A DNA stretch of 64,000 nucleotides, taken from contig NZ_QAOX01000009.1 of NCBI RefSeq assembly GCF_003050935.1, positions 62,001 through 126,000 of the forward strand, in the 5' to 3' direction. Numbering within the stretch: the first letter of the stretch is position 1; each line of letters starts with the position of its first letter. Of the stretch, positions 55,781 through 63,692 are shown piece by piece. Source of the stretch: Luteibacter sp. OK325. Lineage in GTDB: Bacteria > Pseudomonadota > Gammaproteobacteria > Xanthomonadales > Rhodanobacteraceae. The translations under genes and the position numbers were made by a program. Under the pieces are notes generated by a model. It was not told the DNA's origin, ran no database searches, and saw only the letters and a list, made by a program, of their open reading frames with translations.

Positions 55781-55811
55781 AGCGTACGCCTTCGAGTGCA
55801 CTCTAAGTCAA
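55781..55811 (-). promoter_or_regulatory. MerR-type promoter with 19-bp spacer and operator dyad
   Basis: TTGACT (55806-55811), 19 bp, TACGCT (55781-55786). The spacer holds the near-perfect palindrome CTTAGAGTGCACTCGAAG (minus-strand reading, 55790-55807). A 19-bp spacer with a dyad between the hexamers is the hallmark of MerR-activated promoters. Confidence 0.82.
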
Positions 55812-55826
55812 CAAAGGGGATGCCGT

Positions 55827-55909
55827 TGTAGGAGCCGATTCATCGGCGATCCCGCGGCAGCGGGCCAGTTAGCCGCGAGCACCCAATCGCCGATGAATCG
55901 GCTCCCACA
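55827..55909. repeat. REP-like pair, type B inverted
   Basis: A forward and a reverse GCCGATTCATCGGC unit around a GC-rich centre (CCCGCGGCAGCGGGCC). It lies between the merR promoter and the thioesterase gene's 3' end. Confidence 0.87.
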
Positions 55910-55918
55910 GGGGCAGCG

Positions 55919-56308
55919 TCAGACGGGGAGGGGCTGCACCGCGGTCGGCTTATGCCCGGCGTCGAGCGCGATCATGGTGAACGTGCCACGCGTGCACAGC
56001 TCGCGAGCGCCGGTGAGGAGGTCTTCGGTGTACATGGCCACGTCGATCTTCATCGATGTGCGGCCCACCGAAACCACGGTGGCGATCAACTCGACCATCT
56101 GGCCTTTGCGTACCGGTACGTGGAAGTCGACCTGCTCCGAGCGGGCGGTGACGACGATCTGGCGGGAGTAACGCGAGGCGGCCAGGAAGGCCGCCTTGTC
56201 CATCCACGCCAGTGCCTGGCCGCCGAACAGCGTGCCGAGGTGGTTGGTGTGGTCGGGGAAGACGATTTCGAGGAGGCGGGCCTCGGTGGGGCGGGCGATG
56301 TCGGTCAC
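55919..56308 (-). CDS. Acyl-CoA thioesterase, YciA-like hotdog protein
   Basis: A 129-aa hotdog-fold thioesterase. IVFPDHTNHLGTLFGGQALAWMDKAAFLAASRYS (in part DHTNHLGTLFGGQALAWMDK) is the catalytic helix region; VDFHVPVRKGQMVELIATVVSVGRTSMKIDV (in part VDFHVPVRKGQMVELIATVV) is the conserved following strand. It should hydrolyse acyl-CoAs to free acid and CoA. The GTG at 56308 with AGGA upstream gives the usual length; an ATG at 56353 would add an unrelated 15-residue extension. Confidence 0.9.
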   Translation of the reverse strand: MTDIARPTEARLLEIVFPDHTNHLGTLFGGQALAWMDKAAFLAASRYSRQIVVTARSEQVDFHVPVRKGQMVELIATVVSVGRTSMKIDVAMYTEDLLTGARELCTRGTFTMIALDAGHKPTAVQPLPV

Positions 56309-56388
56309 AAGGATGAGTCCTGTTGCATTGCAACATGCATCATACCGCGTCACCTCAGGACCCGCCTCACCTCAGGAGCCGCCTCACG

Positions 56389-56470
56389 GTGGGAGCCGCT
56401 TCAGCGGCGATGGGTGCTTGCGGCAAGCTGGCCCGCTGCCGCGGGATCGCCGGCATAGCCGGCTCCCACA
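56389..56470. repeat. REP-like pair, type A forward / type C reverse
   Basis: GCCGCTTCAGCGGC forward and GCCGGCATAGCCGGC reverse with CTCCCACA end, around a GC-rich centre. Two 17-bp direct repeats (CACCTCAGGACCCGCCT / CACCTCAGGAGCCGCCT, 56351-56384) abut it. Confidence 0.85.
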
Positions 56471-56476
56471 CTTACA

Positions 56477-57505
56477 TCAGAACGACTGGTCGAAGGCGAC
56501 TTCGCCTTCCACGCCGACCTGGTAGGACGAGACGCGGCGCTCGAAGAAGTTGGTCAGTTCCTGCACGTCCTGCAGGTCCATGAAGTCGAACGGATTCTTC
56601 GAGCCGTACTTCTTCGGCATGTCCAGCTGCACGAGGCGCTGGTCGGCGCAGTACTCGAGGTACTGCCGCATGTCGGTGACCGACAAGCCGGCGACGCCGC
56701 CCGAGAGCACGTCCTGGGCGAACAGCGTTTCGCAGGCGATGGCGTCTTCGAGCATCGCTTCGACCTGCATGCGCATCTCGTCGTCGAAGAGGTCCGGCTC
56801 CTGCTCGCGCACGGTGCGGACCACTTCGAAGGCGAATGCCATGTGGCCGGACTCGTCGCGGAACACCCAGTTGGTGCCCGAGGCCAGGCCGTGCAGCAGG
56901 CCGCGCGAACGCAGGTAGTACACGTAGGCAAAGGCGGCGAAGAAGAACAGGCCTTCGATGCAGGCGGCGAAGCAGATCAGGTTGAGCAGGAACTGGCGGC
57001 GGTGCTCGCGCGTTTCCAGACGGTTGAGGTCCTGGATAGAGTCGATCCACTTGAAGCAGAACTCGCCCTTCGCTGCGATCGACGGGATGCTCTCGATCGC
57101 CGCGAATGCCTTGTTGCGCTCCGACGGTTCCGGAATATAGGTATCGAGCAGCGTGAGGTAGAACTGCACGTGCAGTGCTTCTTCATACAGCTGGCGCGAG
57201 AGGTACATGCGCGCTTCGGGCGAATTGATGTGCTGGTAGAGATTCAGCACCAGGTTGTTCGACACGATCGTGTCGCCCGTGGCAAAGAAAGCCACGAGGC
57301 GATGGATCAGGTGGCGATCCGCGTCCGACATCTTCGACTTCAGGTCCGAGGTGTCCAGCGAGAAGTCCACTTCTTCCACCGTCCAGGTATTGCGGATGGC
57401 GGAGCGGTACATCTCGTAGAACTGCGGATACTTCATCGGCCGCAGCGTCAGTTCGAAGCCGGGGTCGAGGATGTTGGAGTCGCGGGTGATGGGTGCAGCG
57501 GACAT
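56477..57505 (-). CDS. nrdB: Ribonucleoside-diphosphate reductase beta subunit, class I
   Basis: The radical-generating ferritin-fold subunit of class I ribonucleotide reductase. Metal ligands and the radical Tyr are present: Glu109 and His112 in LYEEALHVQFY with Tyr116 four residues on, WTVEEVDFSLD for the first ligand, and FRDESGHMAFAFEVV for the later Glu/His pair. The C-terminus ends GEVAFDQSF, the tail that docks on NrdA. The start at 57505 (MSAAPITRDSNILDPG) is preceded by AGAGGT; the longer frame translates REP DNA. It follows nrdA across a REP array. Confidence 0.96.
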   Translation of the reverse strand: MSAAPITRDSNILDPGFELTLRPMKYPQFYEMYRSAIRNTWTVEEVDFSLDTSDLKSKMSDADRHLIHRLVAFFATGDTIVSNNLVLNLYQHINSPEARMYLSRQLYEEALHVQFYLTLLDTYIPEPSERNKAFAAIESIPSIAAKGEFCFKWIDSIQDLNRLETREHRRQFLLNLICFAACIEGLFFFAAFAYVYYLRSRGLLHGLASGTNWVFRDESGHMAFAFEVVRTVREQEPDLFDDEMRMQVEAMLEDAIACETLFAQDVLSGGVAGLSVTDMRQYLEYCADQRLVQLDMPKKYGSKNPFDFMDLQDVQELTNFFERRVSSYQVGVEGEVAFDQSF

Positions 57506-57535
57506 CGGGTACCTCTGGAAAGAATGAGCGGCTTT

Positions 57536-57659
57536 TGTGGGAGCCGCTTCAGCGGCGATGGGTGCTTGCCTCGGTCTGGCCCGCTGCCGCGGGATCGCCG
57601 GCAACAGCCGGCTCCCACAGGTTTTCGGCAGTCCCATCGCCGATGAATCGGCTCCTACA
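57536..57659. repeat. REP-like array between nrdA and nrdB (types A, C and B)
   Basis: Type A forward, type C reverse (GCCGGCAACAGCCGGC) and type B reverse (GCCGATGAATCGGC) fill the 165-nt gap within the nrd operon. They could dampen nrdB relative to nrdA or stabilise the mRNA (inference). Confidence 0.87.
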
Positions 57660-57670
57660 TTGGTGCGGTC

Positions 57671-60205
57671 TTACTGGCAGGCTTCGCAGTACTCGGGGTT
57701 TTCGAGCGAGCAGAACACCGCGGCTTCGGCCTGTTCCTGTGCATCGACGACCGGGGCGGCGGGCGTCGGCAGGGCGGCCGACGACGAGCTGACCGTGGTC
57801 TTGGCGATACGGGTGGCAGGACGCGAGCGCAGGTAGTAAGTCGTCTTGACGCCCGACTTCCACGCGTACATGTACATGGAGGAGAGCTGGCCGATGTTCG
57901 GGTTCTCCATGAACAGGTTCAGCGACTGGCTCTGGTCGATATACGCACCGCGCGAAGCGGCGAGGTCGATCAGGGCCTTCTGCGGCAGCTCCCACGTGGT
58001 GCGGTAAACCTCGCGCAACCGTGCCGGGATGGCGGTGATGCCCTGCACCGAACCTTCGGCAAGCTTGATCTGGTCGCGCACTTCAGCGGTCCACAGGCCA
58101 AGGGTCTTCAGCTCGTCGACCAGGTAACGATTGACCACGAGGAAGTCGCCCGAGAGCGTCTCGCGCTTGAACAGGTTGGAGACCTGCGGCTCGATGCACT
58201 CATAGCAACCGGCAATCGAGGCGATGGTCGCGGTCGGCGCGATGGCGATGAGCAGCGAGTTGCGCAGGCCCTTGGCCTTGATCTTCTCGCGCAGCTCGGC
58301 CCAGCGGCCGTCGAGGTCGGTCGGCGTCGCGGCCGGCCAGTAGTCGAACTGCATCTCGCCGTTGGCCGAACGGGTTTCTTCGAAGCCCGGCAGCGGACCA
58401 TCGCGCTCGGCGATCTCGTTGGACATGGACAGCGCGTGGAAGTAGATCTCTTCCTGGATACGCGTGGACAGCTTGCGGGCTTCTTCCGAATCGAACGGCA
58501 GGCGCAGCTTGAAGAAGACGTCCTGCAGGCCCATCACGCCGAGACCGACCGGGCGCCACTTCACGTTCGCCGTCTTCGCCGTGGCGATCGGGTAGAAGTT
58601 GAGGTCAATGACGCGGTTGAGCTGGCGTACGGCGGTGCGCACCGTGGTGGCGAGCTTGTCGTAGTCGAAATGGCCGTCCACCACGTGGCGGGAGAGGTTC
58701 ACCGAGCCGAGGTTGCACACGGCCGTCTCACCTTCCGAGGTGACTTCGAGGATTTCGGTGCACAGGTTCGACAGGTGGATGACGTTCTGGGGCAACGCGG
58801 TCTGGTTGCTGGTCGCGTTGGAGCGATCCTTGAAGGTCATCCAGCCGTTGCCGGTCTGAGCCAGCGAACGCAGCATGCGGGCATAGAGCTCGCGTGCCTT
58901 GATCGACTTCGACGCGAGGCCTTCGGCTTCGGCCTTTTCATAGGCGGCGTCGAACGTGGCACCCCAGGTGTCGACGAAGTGCGGGACGATCTTCGGGTCG
59001 AACAGCGACCAGTCACCGTCGATCTCCACGCGGCGCATGAAGAGGTCCGGCACCCAGTTGGCCAGGTTGAGGTTGTGTGTGCGGCGCGCGTCGTCGCCGG
59101 TGTTCTCTCGCAGCTCGAGGAACTCCTCGATATCCGCGTGCCAGGATTCCAGGTACACGCAGGCCGCGCCCTTGCGCTTGCCACCCTGGTTGACCGCGGC
59201 GACCGAGGCGTCGAGCGTCTTCAGCCAGGGCACGAGGCCGTTCGAATGGCCGTTGGTGCCCTTGATCAGCGAGCCGCGCGAGCGGATGCGTGAGTAGGCA
59301 AGGCCGATACCGCCGGCGAACTTCGACAATTGGGCCACGTCGCCGTACTTGGCGTAAATAGACTCCAGCGCGTCCTGCGGGGAGTCGAGCAGGAAGCACG
59401 ACGACAGCTGCTCATGCGCCGTACCAGCGTTGAACAGGGTCGGCGAGCTGGCCAGGTACTCCAGCGACGAGAGCATGCGGTACAGCTCGAGCGTCTCGGC
59501 GACATCGTTGCCACCGAGCGCGCAGGCGATGCGCATGAAGAAGTACTGCGGCGTTTCGATGACGAAGCGCTTGGTCGGGTGGCGCAGCAGGTAACGGTCG
59601 TACACCGTGCGCAGGCCGAAGTATTCGAAGCGGCGCGAGCCGGCGGTGTCGATCGCGTCGTTGAGCTTGCGCGCGTTGATCTGCACGAAGTCGCGCAGGC
59701 GCTCGTTAAGGATGCCGAGGTCGAAGCCGGTGGAGATCGACTGCGAGAACGACTGGATGTCCTGGCCGGACACTTCCTTGTCGACGAAGGCGGCGAGCAG
59801 GCGCGCGGCGAGCTGGCCGTATTCCGGTTCTTCGGCGGTCAGCGCCGCCGAGGTGCGGATCGACAGCTGGTCGAGCTCCTGGGTGGTGGCGCCGTCGTAG
59901 AGGCCGCCGATCGTCTTCAGCGCCACGCGCATCGGATCGACCGCAAACAGGCCATCGGCGCTGCGCGTCACCGCGCGCACGATCTTGTTCACGTCGACCA
60001 CTTCGTGGCCGCCGTTGCGCTTGGTCACGCGCATCTGCCCGGGGTTGTGCGGCGGCGTCAGCGTGAAGGCCGGCGGCGCGTCGTTCTTGTAACCGGCGGC
60101 GGGCGCCTTGTCGGTTGCTGCGGAGGGGGTGGCGGCCGCGTCGGCCGTCTCGGTGCGCTCGCGCGCTGCGGAATCCATCGTCGTCATTGTCTTGGCTAGC
60201 CCCAT
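57671..60205 (-). CDS. nrdA: Ribonucleoside-diphosphate reductase alpha subunit, class I
   Basis: The catalytic subunit that reduces ribonucleoside diphosphates. The protein is about 844 aa: a low-complexity Ala/Thr N-terminus, an ATP-cone (MRVTKRNGGHEVVDVNKIVRAVTRSADG, in part RVTKRNGGHEVVDVNKIVRA) for allosteric activity control, then the ten-stranded barrel with LSSCFLLDSPQDALESIY, NLCTEILEVTSEGETAVCNLGSVNLSRH (in part TSEGETAVCNLGSVNLSRH) and PTATIASIAGCYECIEPQ. The redox shuttle pair is the C-terminal CEACQ. The start at 60205 is favoured, with GGAGG 13 nt upstream; an ATG at 60187 or the TTG at 60217 are alternatives. A B12 riboswitch precedes it. Confidence 0.95.
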   Translation of the reverse strand: MGLAKTMTTMDSAARERTETADAAATPSAATDKAPAAGYKNDAPPAFTLTPPHNPGQMRVTKRNGGHEVVDVNKIVRAVTRSADGLFAVDPMRVALKTIGGLYDGATTQELDQLSIRTSAALTAEEPEYGQLAARLLAAFVDKEVSGQDIQSFSQSISTGFDLGILNERLRDFVQINARKLNDAIDTAGSRRFEYFGLRTVYDRYLLRHPTKRFVIETPQYFFMRIACALGGNDVAETLELYRMLSSLEYLASSPTLFNAGTAHEQLSSCFLLDSPQDALESIYAKYGDVAQLSKFAGGIGLAYSRIRSRGSLIKGTNGHSNGLVPWLKTLDASVAAVNQGGKRKGAACVYLESWHADIEEFLELRENTGDDARRTHNLNLANWVPDLFMRRVEIDGDWSLFDPKIVPHFVDTWGATFDAAYEKAEAEGLASKSIKARELYARMLRSLAQTGNGWMTFKDRSNATSNQTALPQNVIHLSNLCTEILEVTSEGETAVCNLGSVNLSRHVVDGHFDYDKLATTVRTAVRQLNRVIDLNFYPIATAKTANVKWRPVGLGVMGLQDVFFKLRLPFDSEEARKLSTRIQEEIYFHALSMSNEIAERDGPLPGFEETRSANGEMQFDYWPAATPTDLDGRWAELREKIKAKGLRNSLLIAIAPTATIASIAGCYECIEPQVSNLFKRETLSGDFLVVNRYLVDELKTLGLWTAEVRDQIKLAEGSVQGITAIPARLREVYRTTWELPQKALIDLAASRGAYIDQSQSLNLFMENPNIGQLSSMYMYAWKSGVKTTYYLRSRPATRIAKTTVSSSSAALPTPAAPVVDAQEQAEAAVFCSLENPEYCEACQ

Positions 60206-60218
60206 GGCCTTGGTCAAA

Positions 60219-60300
60219 CCTCCGTCCCGAGGGCCAGGCTCGACGCGATGGGGGCAAAACGCGGAAATGCCGGGGACGGAGCGCCTCCGAAGGGCTCCGG
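60219..60300 (-). promoter_or_regulatory. Predicted expression platform sequestering the nrdA ribosome-binding site
   Basis: On the transcript CTCCGTCCC (60273-60281) is perfectly complementary to GGGACGGAG (60220-60228), which includes the nrdA Shine-Dalgarno GGAGG. A competing hairpin upstream (CGGAGC with GCTCCG, 60277-60300) can occupy the same CTCC. This gives two mutually exclusive folds, fitting translational control by the riboswitch. Confidence 0.65.
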
Positions 60301-60359
60301 TCCGCGACGTGCTTCCCCGCGGAAGCCGTCACCACTATCGAGGCCGCTCGGGCTCCGAT

Positions 60360-60544
60360 CGCTGGCAGGTCTTCGGACTCGTGGACGTGGACCTTGCGGC
60401 CCGCCTACCCGTCGCTTCCCAGCCCCCGGAGGGCCAGTGCATTGAACGGGATCGTTTCCACTTACCGCTGCGGGGCAGTTCCGGATTCACACCGGTATTC
60501 CCTATTAAGTCCGACGGGCAGTCGCGCCTCTCCGGACACCAACG
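60360..60544 (-). ncRNA. Cobalamin (adenosylcobalamin) riboswitch aptamer
   Basis: The transcript has the B12-box elements AATAGGGAATACCGGTG, AATCCGGAACTGCCCCGCAG, CGGTAA and the 3' element AGTCCGAAGACCTGCCAGC. The closing stem P1 is CGTTGG (60539-60544) with CCAGCG (60360-60365). It lies about 155 nt before nrdA. B12 would be expected to lower nrdAB expression, as known where a B12-dependent class II reductase also exists. Confidence 0.95.
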
Positions 60545-60548
60545 GGAC

Positions 60549-60594
60549 ACACGATATAGCTGGTGGCGGGGTGCGTCAACACAAGATGTAGGGT
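60549..60594 (-). promoter_or_regulatory. nrdA: nrdAB promoter with two NrdR-like boxes
   Basis: TTGACG (60574-60579) and TATCGT (60551-60556) are 17 bp apart. Overlapping or flanking them are two NrdR-box-like 16-mers, ACACGATATAGCTGGT (60549-60564) and ACACAAGATGTAGGGT (60579-60594), 30 bp apart. NrdR boxes usually occur as tandem pairs about 31 bp apart at nrd promoters. The start site is expected at about 60544, the first base of the riboswitch. Confidence 0.7.
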
Positions 60595-60748
60595 GTTTGA
60601 CCTAGGTCGTTGATCGGCTGGGAGCTCTGGTTTGTCAAGGTGTTTTCGGGACCTCACGCATGACGATCGTGTGAAGGCCCTCTACACAAAGCGGACCACG
60701 CGGAACCGATAAGATCGCGCCCCACTCCCATCCACGTTTGCTCGACAG

Positions 60749-63589
60749 ATGCCCTCATCGTTCGCATTGCAGGACCAAGCCCTCCTTTCCCATGCGCTCG
60801 ATGCCCTGCCGTTCGGCTTCGCCGCGGTGTCGGCTTCCGGTGAGCTGCTTTACGCGAATGCCTGGGTGACGGCGCACCTGCGCGAGCACGAGCCATCGGG
60901 CTTCCTCGGCCTGTGGGATGCCGACAGCCGGGAGCGCCTGGCCGTCGCCCTGCCGCTGGCTGTCCCGGGCAACGGCGTGCGCGAGCTCGCTCTGGGCATG
61001 GTAGGCGGCACCCATGTACGGGTATCGCTCGAAGCTCGCCCGGGCCTTCCGGCGGCAGTGGTGGTGACGATCCGCTCGGAGGGTAACGATCTGGACGCCG
61101 CCGAAGATCGCCGCCTGGCCCTGATCGAAGTGGGCAACCTGGTGCGTGACCTGGAAGATCCGGCCGAAATCGCTTACCGGGTCGCCGAAGTACTCGGCCG
61201 CACGCTGAAGGTGAGCCGGGCCGGCTACGGCACGATCGACCCGGTGGCTGAAACGATCACGGTGGAGCGGGACTGGAATGCGCCGGGCATCGAGACGCTC
61301 GCCGGCGTGCTGCGTTTTCGCGACTACGGCAGTTATATCGATGAACTCAAGCGCGGCGTGACCACGGTAATCTCGGACGCCAGGACGGATCCACGGACGG
61401 CGGACACCGCCGATGCCCTGGCCGGGATCACCGCTTTATCCTTCATCAACATGCCGGTGACCGAGCGCGGCGGCTTCGTCGCCCTCCTGTACCTCAACCA
61501 CCGATACCCTCGCGAGTGGACCGAGGAAGAAATCAGCTTCGTGAGTGAAGTGGCCAGCCGCACGCGAGTTGCCGTCGAACGGCGCCGGGCGGAACACGAG
61601 CTCCGGTTGCTCGCCAGGGACCTTGAGCGCCAGGTGGTCGAGCGGACCTACGAGCGTGACCGGGTCTGGACCCTGTCCAGCGACATCCTGGTCGTGGCCG
61701 ACACCGACACGCGCCTGCTCTCAGTCAATCCGGCGTGGACGGCCATCCTGGGCTGGAGCGAGCGCGACACGGTCGGCCGCTCCTACCTCGACTTCGTCCA
61801 TCCGGACGATGTGTCCCGTACGCAGGACGAAACCGGCCATCTCGCCGACGGCGAGGCGACGCTCCGCTTCGAGAACCGCTATCGCACTTCCGGTGGCGGC
61901 CTGCGCACGCTTTCATGGCGCGCGGTGCCGAGCGATGGCCTGATTTTCGCCGTGGCGCGGGATGTCTCGGTGGAGCGTGAGCGCGAAGCGGCGCTGGATG
62001 TGGCGCAAGAACAATTGCGCCAGGCGCAGAAGATGGACGCGATCGGCAATCTCACCGGTGGCGTGGCCCACGACTTTAACAACCTGCTCCAGGTGATCAG
62101 CGGCAACCTGCAACTGCTTGGCGCCGATGTATCCGGCAACGAGCGGGCGGAGCGCCGCGTCGCGAATGCGATGGCCGGTGTTACTCGCGGTTCCAAACTC
62201 GCTGCCCAGCTGCTCGCCTTCGGTCGCCGCCAGCCACTGGCACCCAAGGTCGTCAACATCGGCCGCTTCGTCCGTGACATGGACGAACTGCTGCGACGCG
62301 CCCTGGGCGAAGCGATCGAAGTGGAAACCGTCATCGCTGGCGGATTGTGGAACACGCTGGTGGATCCCTCGAACGTGGAGAACGCACTGCTCAACCTCGC
62401 GATCAACGCGCGCGATGCCATGAATGGCCAGGGCCGTCTTACGGTGGAAGCCGGGAACGCACTGCTGGACGATACCTACGCCAAGGCGCACGGCGATTTA
62501 CGCCCGGGCCAGTACGTGATGCTTGCGGTGACCGATACCGGCATCGGCATGGACCAGGAGATCCTTGACCAGGTGTTCGAGCCCTTCTTCACCACCAAGC
62601 CGGAGGGCCGTGGCACAGGCCTTGGCCTGTCCATGGTCTACGGCTTCGTGAAGCAGTCCGGTGGGCACGTGAAGATCTACAGCGAACCGGGTGAGGGCAC
62701 CACGGTGAAGATCTACCTGCCGCGCTCGACGCAGGGTGAGGATCGTGTGGTCGATCTTGATGAAGATATCGTGCGCGGCGGCGATGAAACCATTCTAGTG
62801 GCCGAGGACGATGAGGCCGTACGCGAGACCGTGGTCGGCCTGCTCGCCGACCTGGGATACCGCGTGTTGAAGGCACGCGACGCGGAAAGCGCGTTGTCGA
62901 TCATCGAAAGCGGCATCGCGATCGACCTGCTGTTTACCGATGTGGTCATGCCGGGTTCCCTGCGCAGCCCGGAGCTGGCGCGCAAGGCGGTCGAGCGTCA
63001 GCCCGGCATCGGTGTGCTGTTCACCTCCGGCTACACCGAGAACGCCATCGTGCACGGCGGACGGTTGGACGAAGGTGTGGAACTGCTGAGCAAACCGTAC
63101 TCGCGTGAGGCGCTGGCGCGGAAGATCCGCCACGTGCTCGCCGGCCGCGTGCCGCGCACGCCTGTTAGTCCGGCTGCTGCACCGGCACCCTCGTTGCCGC
63201 CGCCGAATGGTGTGCCGGCGTCGTTGCGTGTGCTGGTGGTCGAGGACGATGCGCTCATCCGCATGTCCATCGCCGAGATGCTGGAGAGCCGTGGACACAT
63301 CGTCTTCGAAGCCGGCGACGGCGAGAAGGCGATGCGCTGGCATGGCGCCGAGAACATCGACATCCTGCTTACCGATGTCGGGCTGCCCGGGATGAACGGC
63401 GTTGAGGTGGCCGAGCGCATGCGTGAGTCGCAGCCGTCGCTGCCGGTGCTCTTCGCCACGGGCGACCAGAACGCCAACGGCGTGCAACGCGACGCACGCA
63501 CGGCGGTTATCGTGAAGCCGTATGGGGTGGCGGACCTGGTTGACGCGATCGGGCGGATTACGCGGCCGTCGCGAGAGCATCGCCGCTGA
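60749..63589 (+). CDS. Hybrid histidine kinase with PAS, GAF, PAS and two receiver domains
   Basis: A 946-aa soluble-looking kinase with no clear membrane helix. An N-terminal PAS (about 10-100), a GAF domain (about 120-270, VGNLVRDLEDPAEIAYRVAEVLGRTL, in part LEDPAEIAYRVAEVLGRTL) and a second PAS (about 305-415) precede the kinase core. The phospho-acceptor is His441 in NLTGGVAHDFNNLLQVI; the ATPase boxes are NLAINARDAM, DTGIGMDQEI and GTGLGLSMVYGF. REC1 (phospho-site Asp731, LLFTDVVMPG) and REC2 (Asp876, ILLTDVGLPG) end the protein. Its stop codon lies in a REP element. It diverges from nrdA; nothing ties it to nucleotide metabolism. Confidence 0.92.
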   Translation: MPSSFALQDQALLSHALDALPFGFAAVSASGELLYANAWVTAHLREHEPSGFLGLWDADSRERLAVALPLAVPGNGVRELALGMVGGTHVRVSLEARPGLPAAVVVTIRSEGNDLDAAEDRRLALIEVGNLVRDLEDPAEIAYRVAEVLGRTLKVSRAGYGTIDPVAETITVERDWNAPGIETLAGVLRFRDYGSYIDELKRGVTTVISDARTDPRTADTADALAGITALSFINMPVTERGGFVALLYLNHRYPREWTEEEISFVSEVASRTRVAVERRRAEHELRLLARDLERQVVERTYERDRVWTLSSDILVVADTDTRLLSVNPAWTAILGWSERDTVGRSYLDFVHPDDVSRTQDETGHLADGEATLRFENRYRTSGGGLRTLSWRAVPSDGLIFAVARDVSVEREREAALDVAQEQLRQAQKMDAIGNLTGGVAHDFNNLLQVISGNLQLLGADVSGNERAERRVANAMAGVTRGSKLAAQLLAFGRRQPLAPKVVNIGRFVRDMDELLRRALGEAIEVETVIAGGLWNTLVDPSNVENALLNLAINARDAMNGQGRLTVEAGNALLDDTYAKAHGDLRPGQYVMLAVTDTGIGMDQEILDQVFEPFFTTKPEGRGTGLGLSMVYGFVKQSGGHVKIYSEPGEGTTVKIYLPRSTQGEDRVVDLDEDIVRGGDETILVAEDDEAVRETVVGLLADLGYRVLKARDAESALSIIESGIAIDLLFTDVVMPGSLRSPELARKAVERQPGIGVLFTSGYTENAIVHGGRLDEGVELLSKPYSREALARKIRHVLAGRVPRTPVSPAAAPAPSLPPPNGVPASLRVLVVEDDALIRMSIAEMLESRGHIVFEAGDGEKAMRWHGAENIDILLTDVGLPGMNGVEVAERMRESQPSLPVLFATGDQNANGVQRDARTAVIVKPYGVADLVDAIGRITRPSREHRR

Positions 63590-63675
63590 AGCGGCTCCCA
63601 CAAAGAGCTCCCAGAAAGAGCTCCCACAAAGAGCTCCCACAAAGAGCTCTATGTGGGAGCTGATTCATCGGCGAT
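63579..63675. repeat. REP-like locus with 13-bp tandem units, overlapping the kinase stop
   Basis: A type A reverse unit (63579-63602) supplies the TGA stop of the kinase gene. Four 13-bp units of AAAGAGCTCCCAC follow (63602-63653, the first with one change and the last diverged), then a forward type B-like unit (GCTGATTCATCGGC, 63652-63675). Confidence 0.87.
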
Positions 63676-63692
63676 GGGTGCCAGCCCAAACC

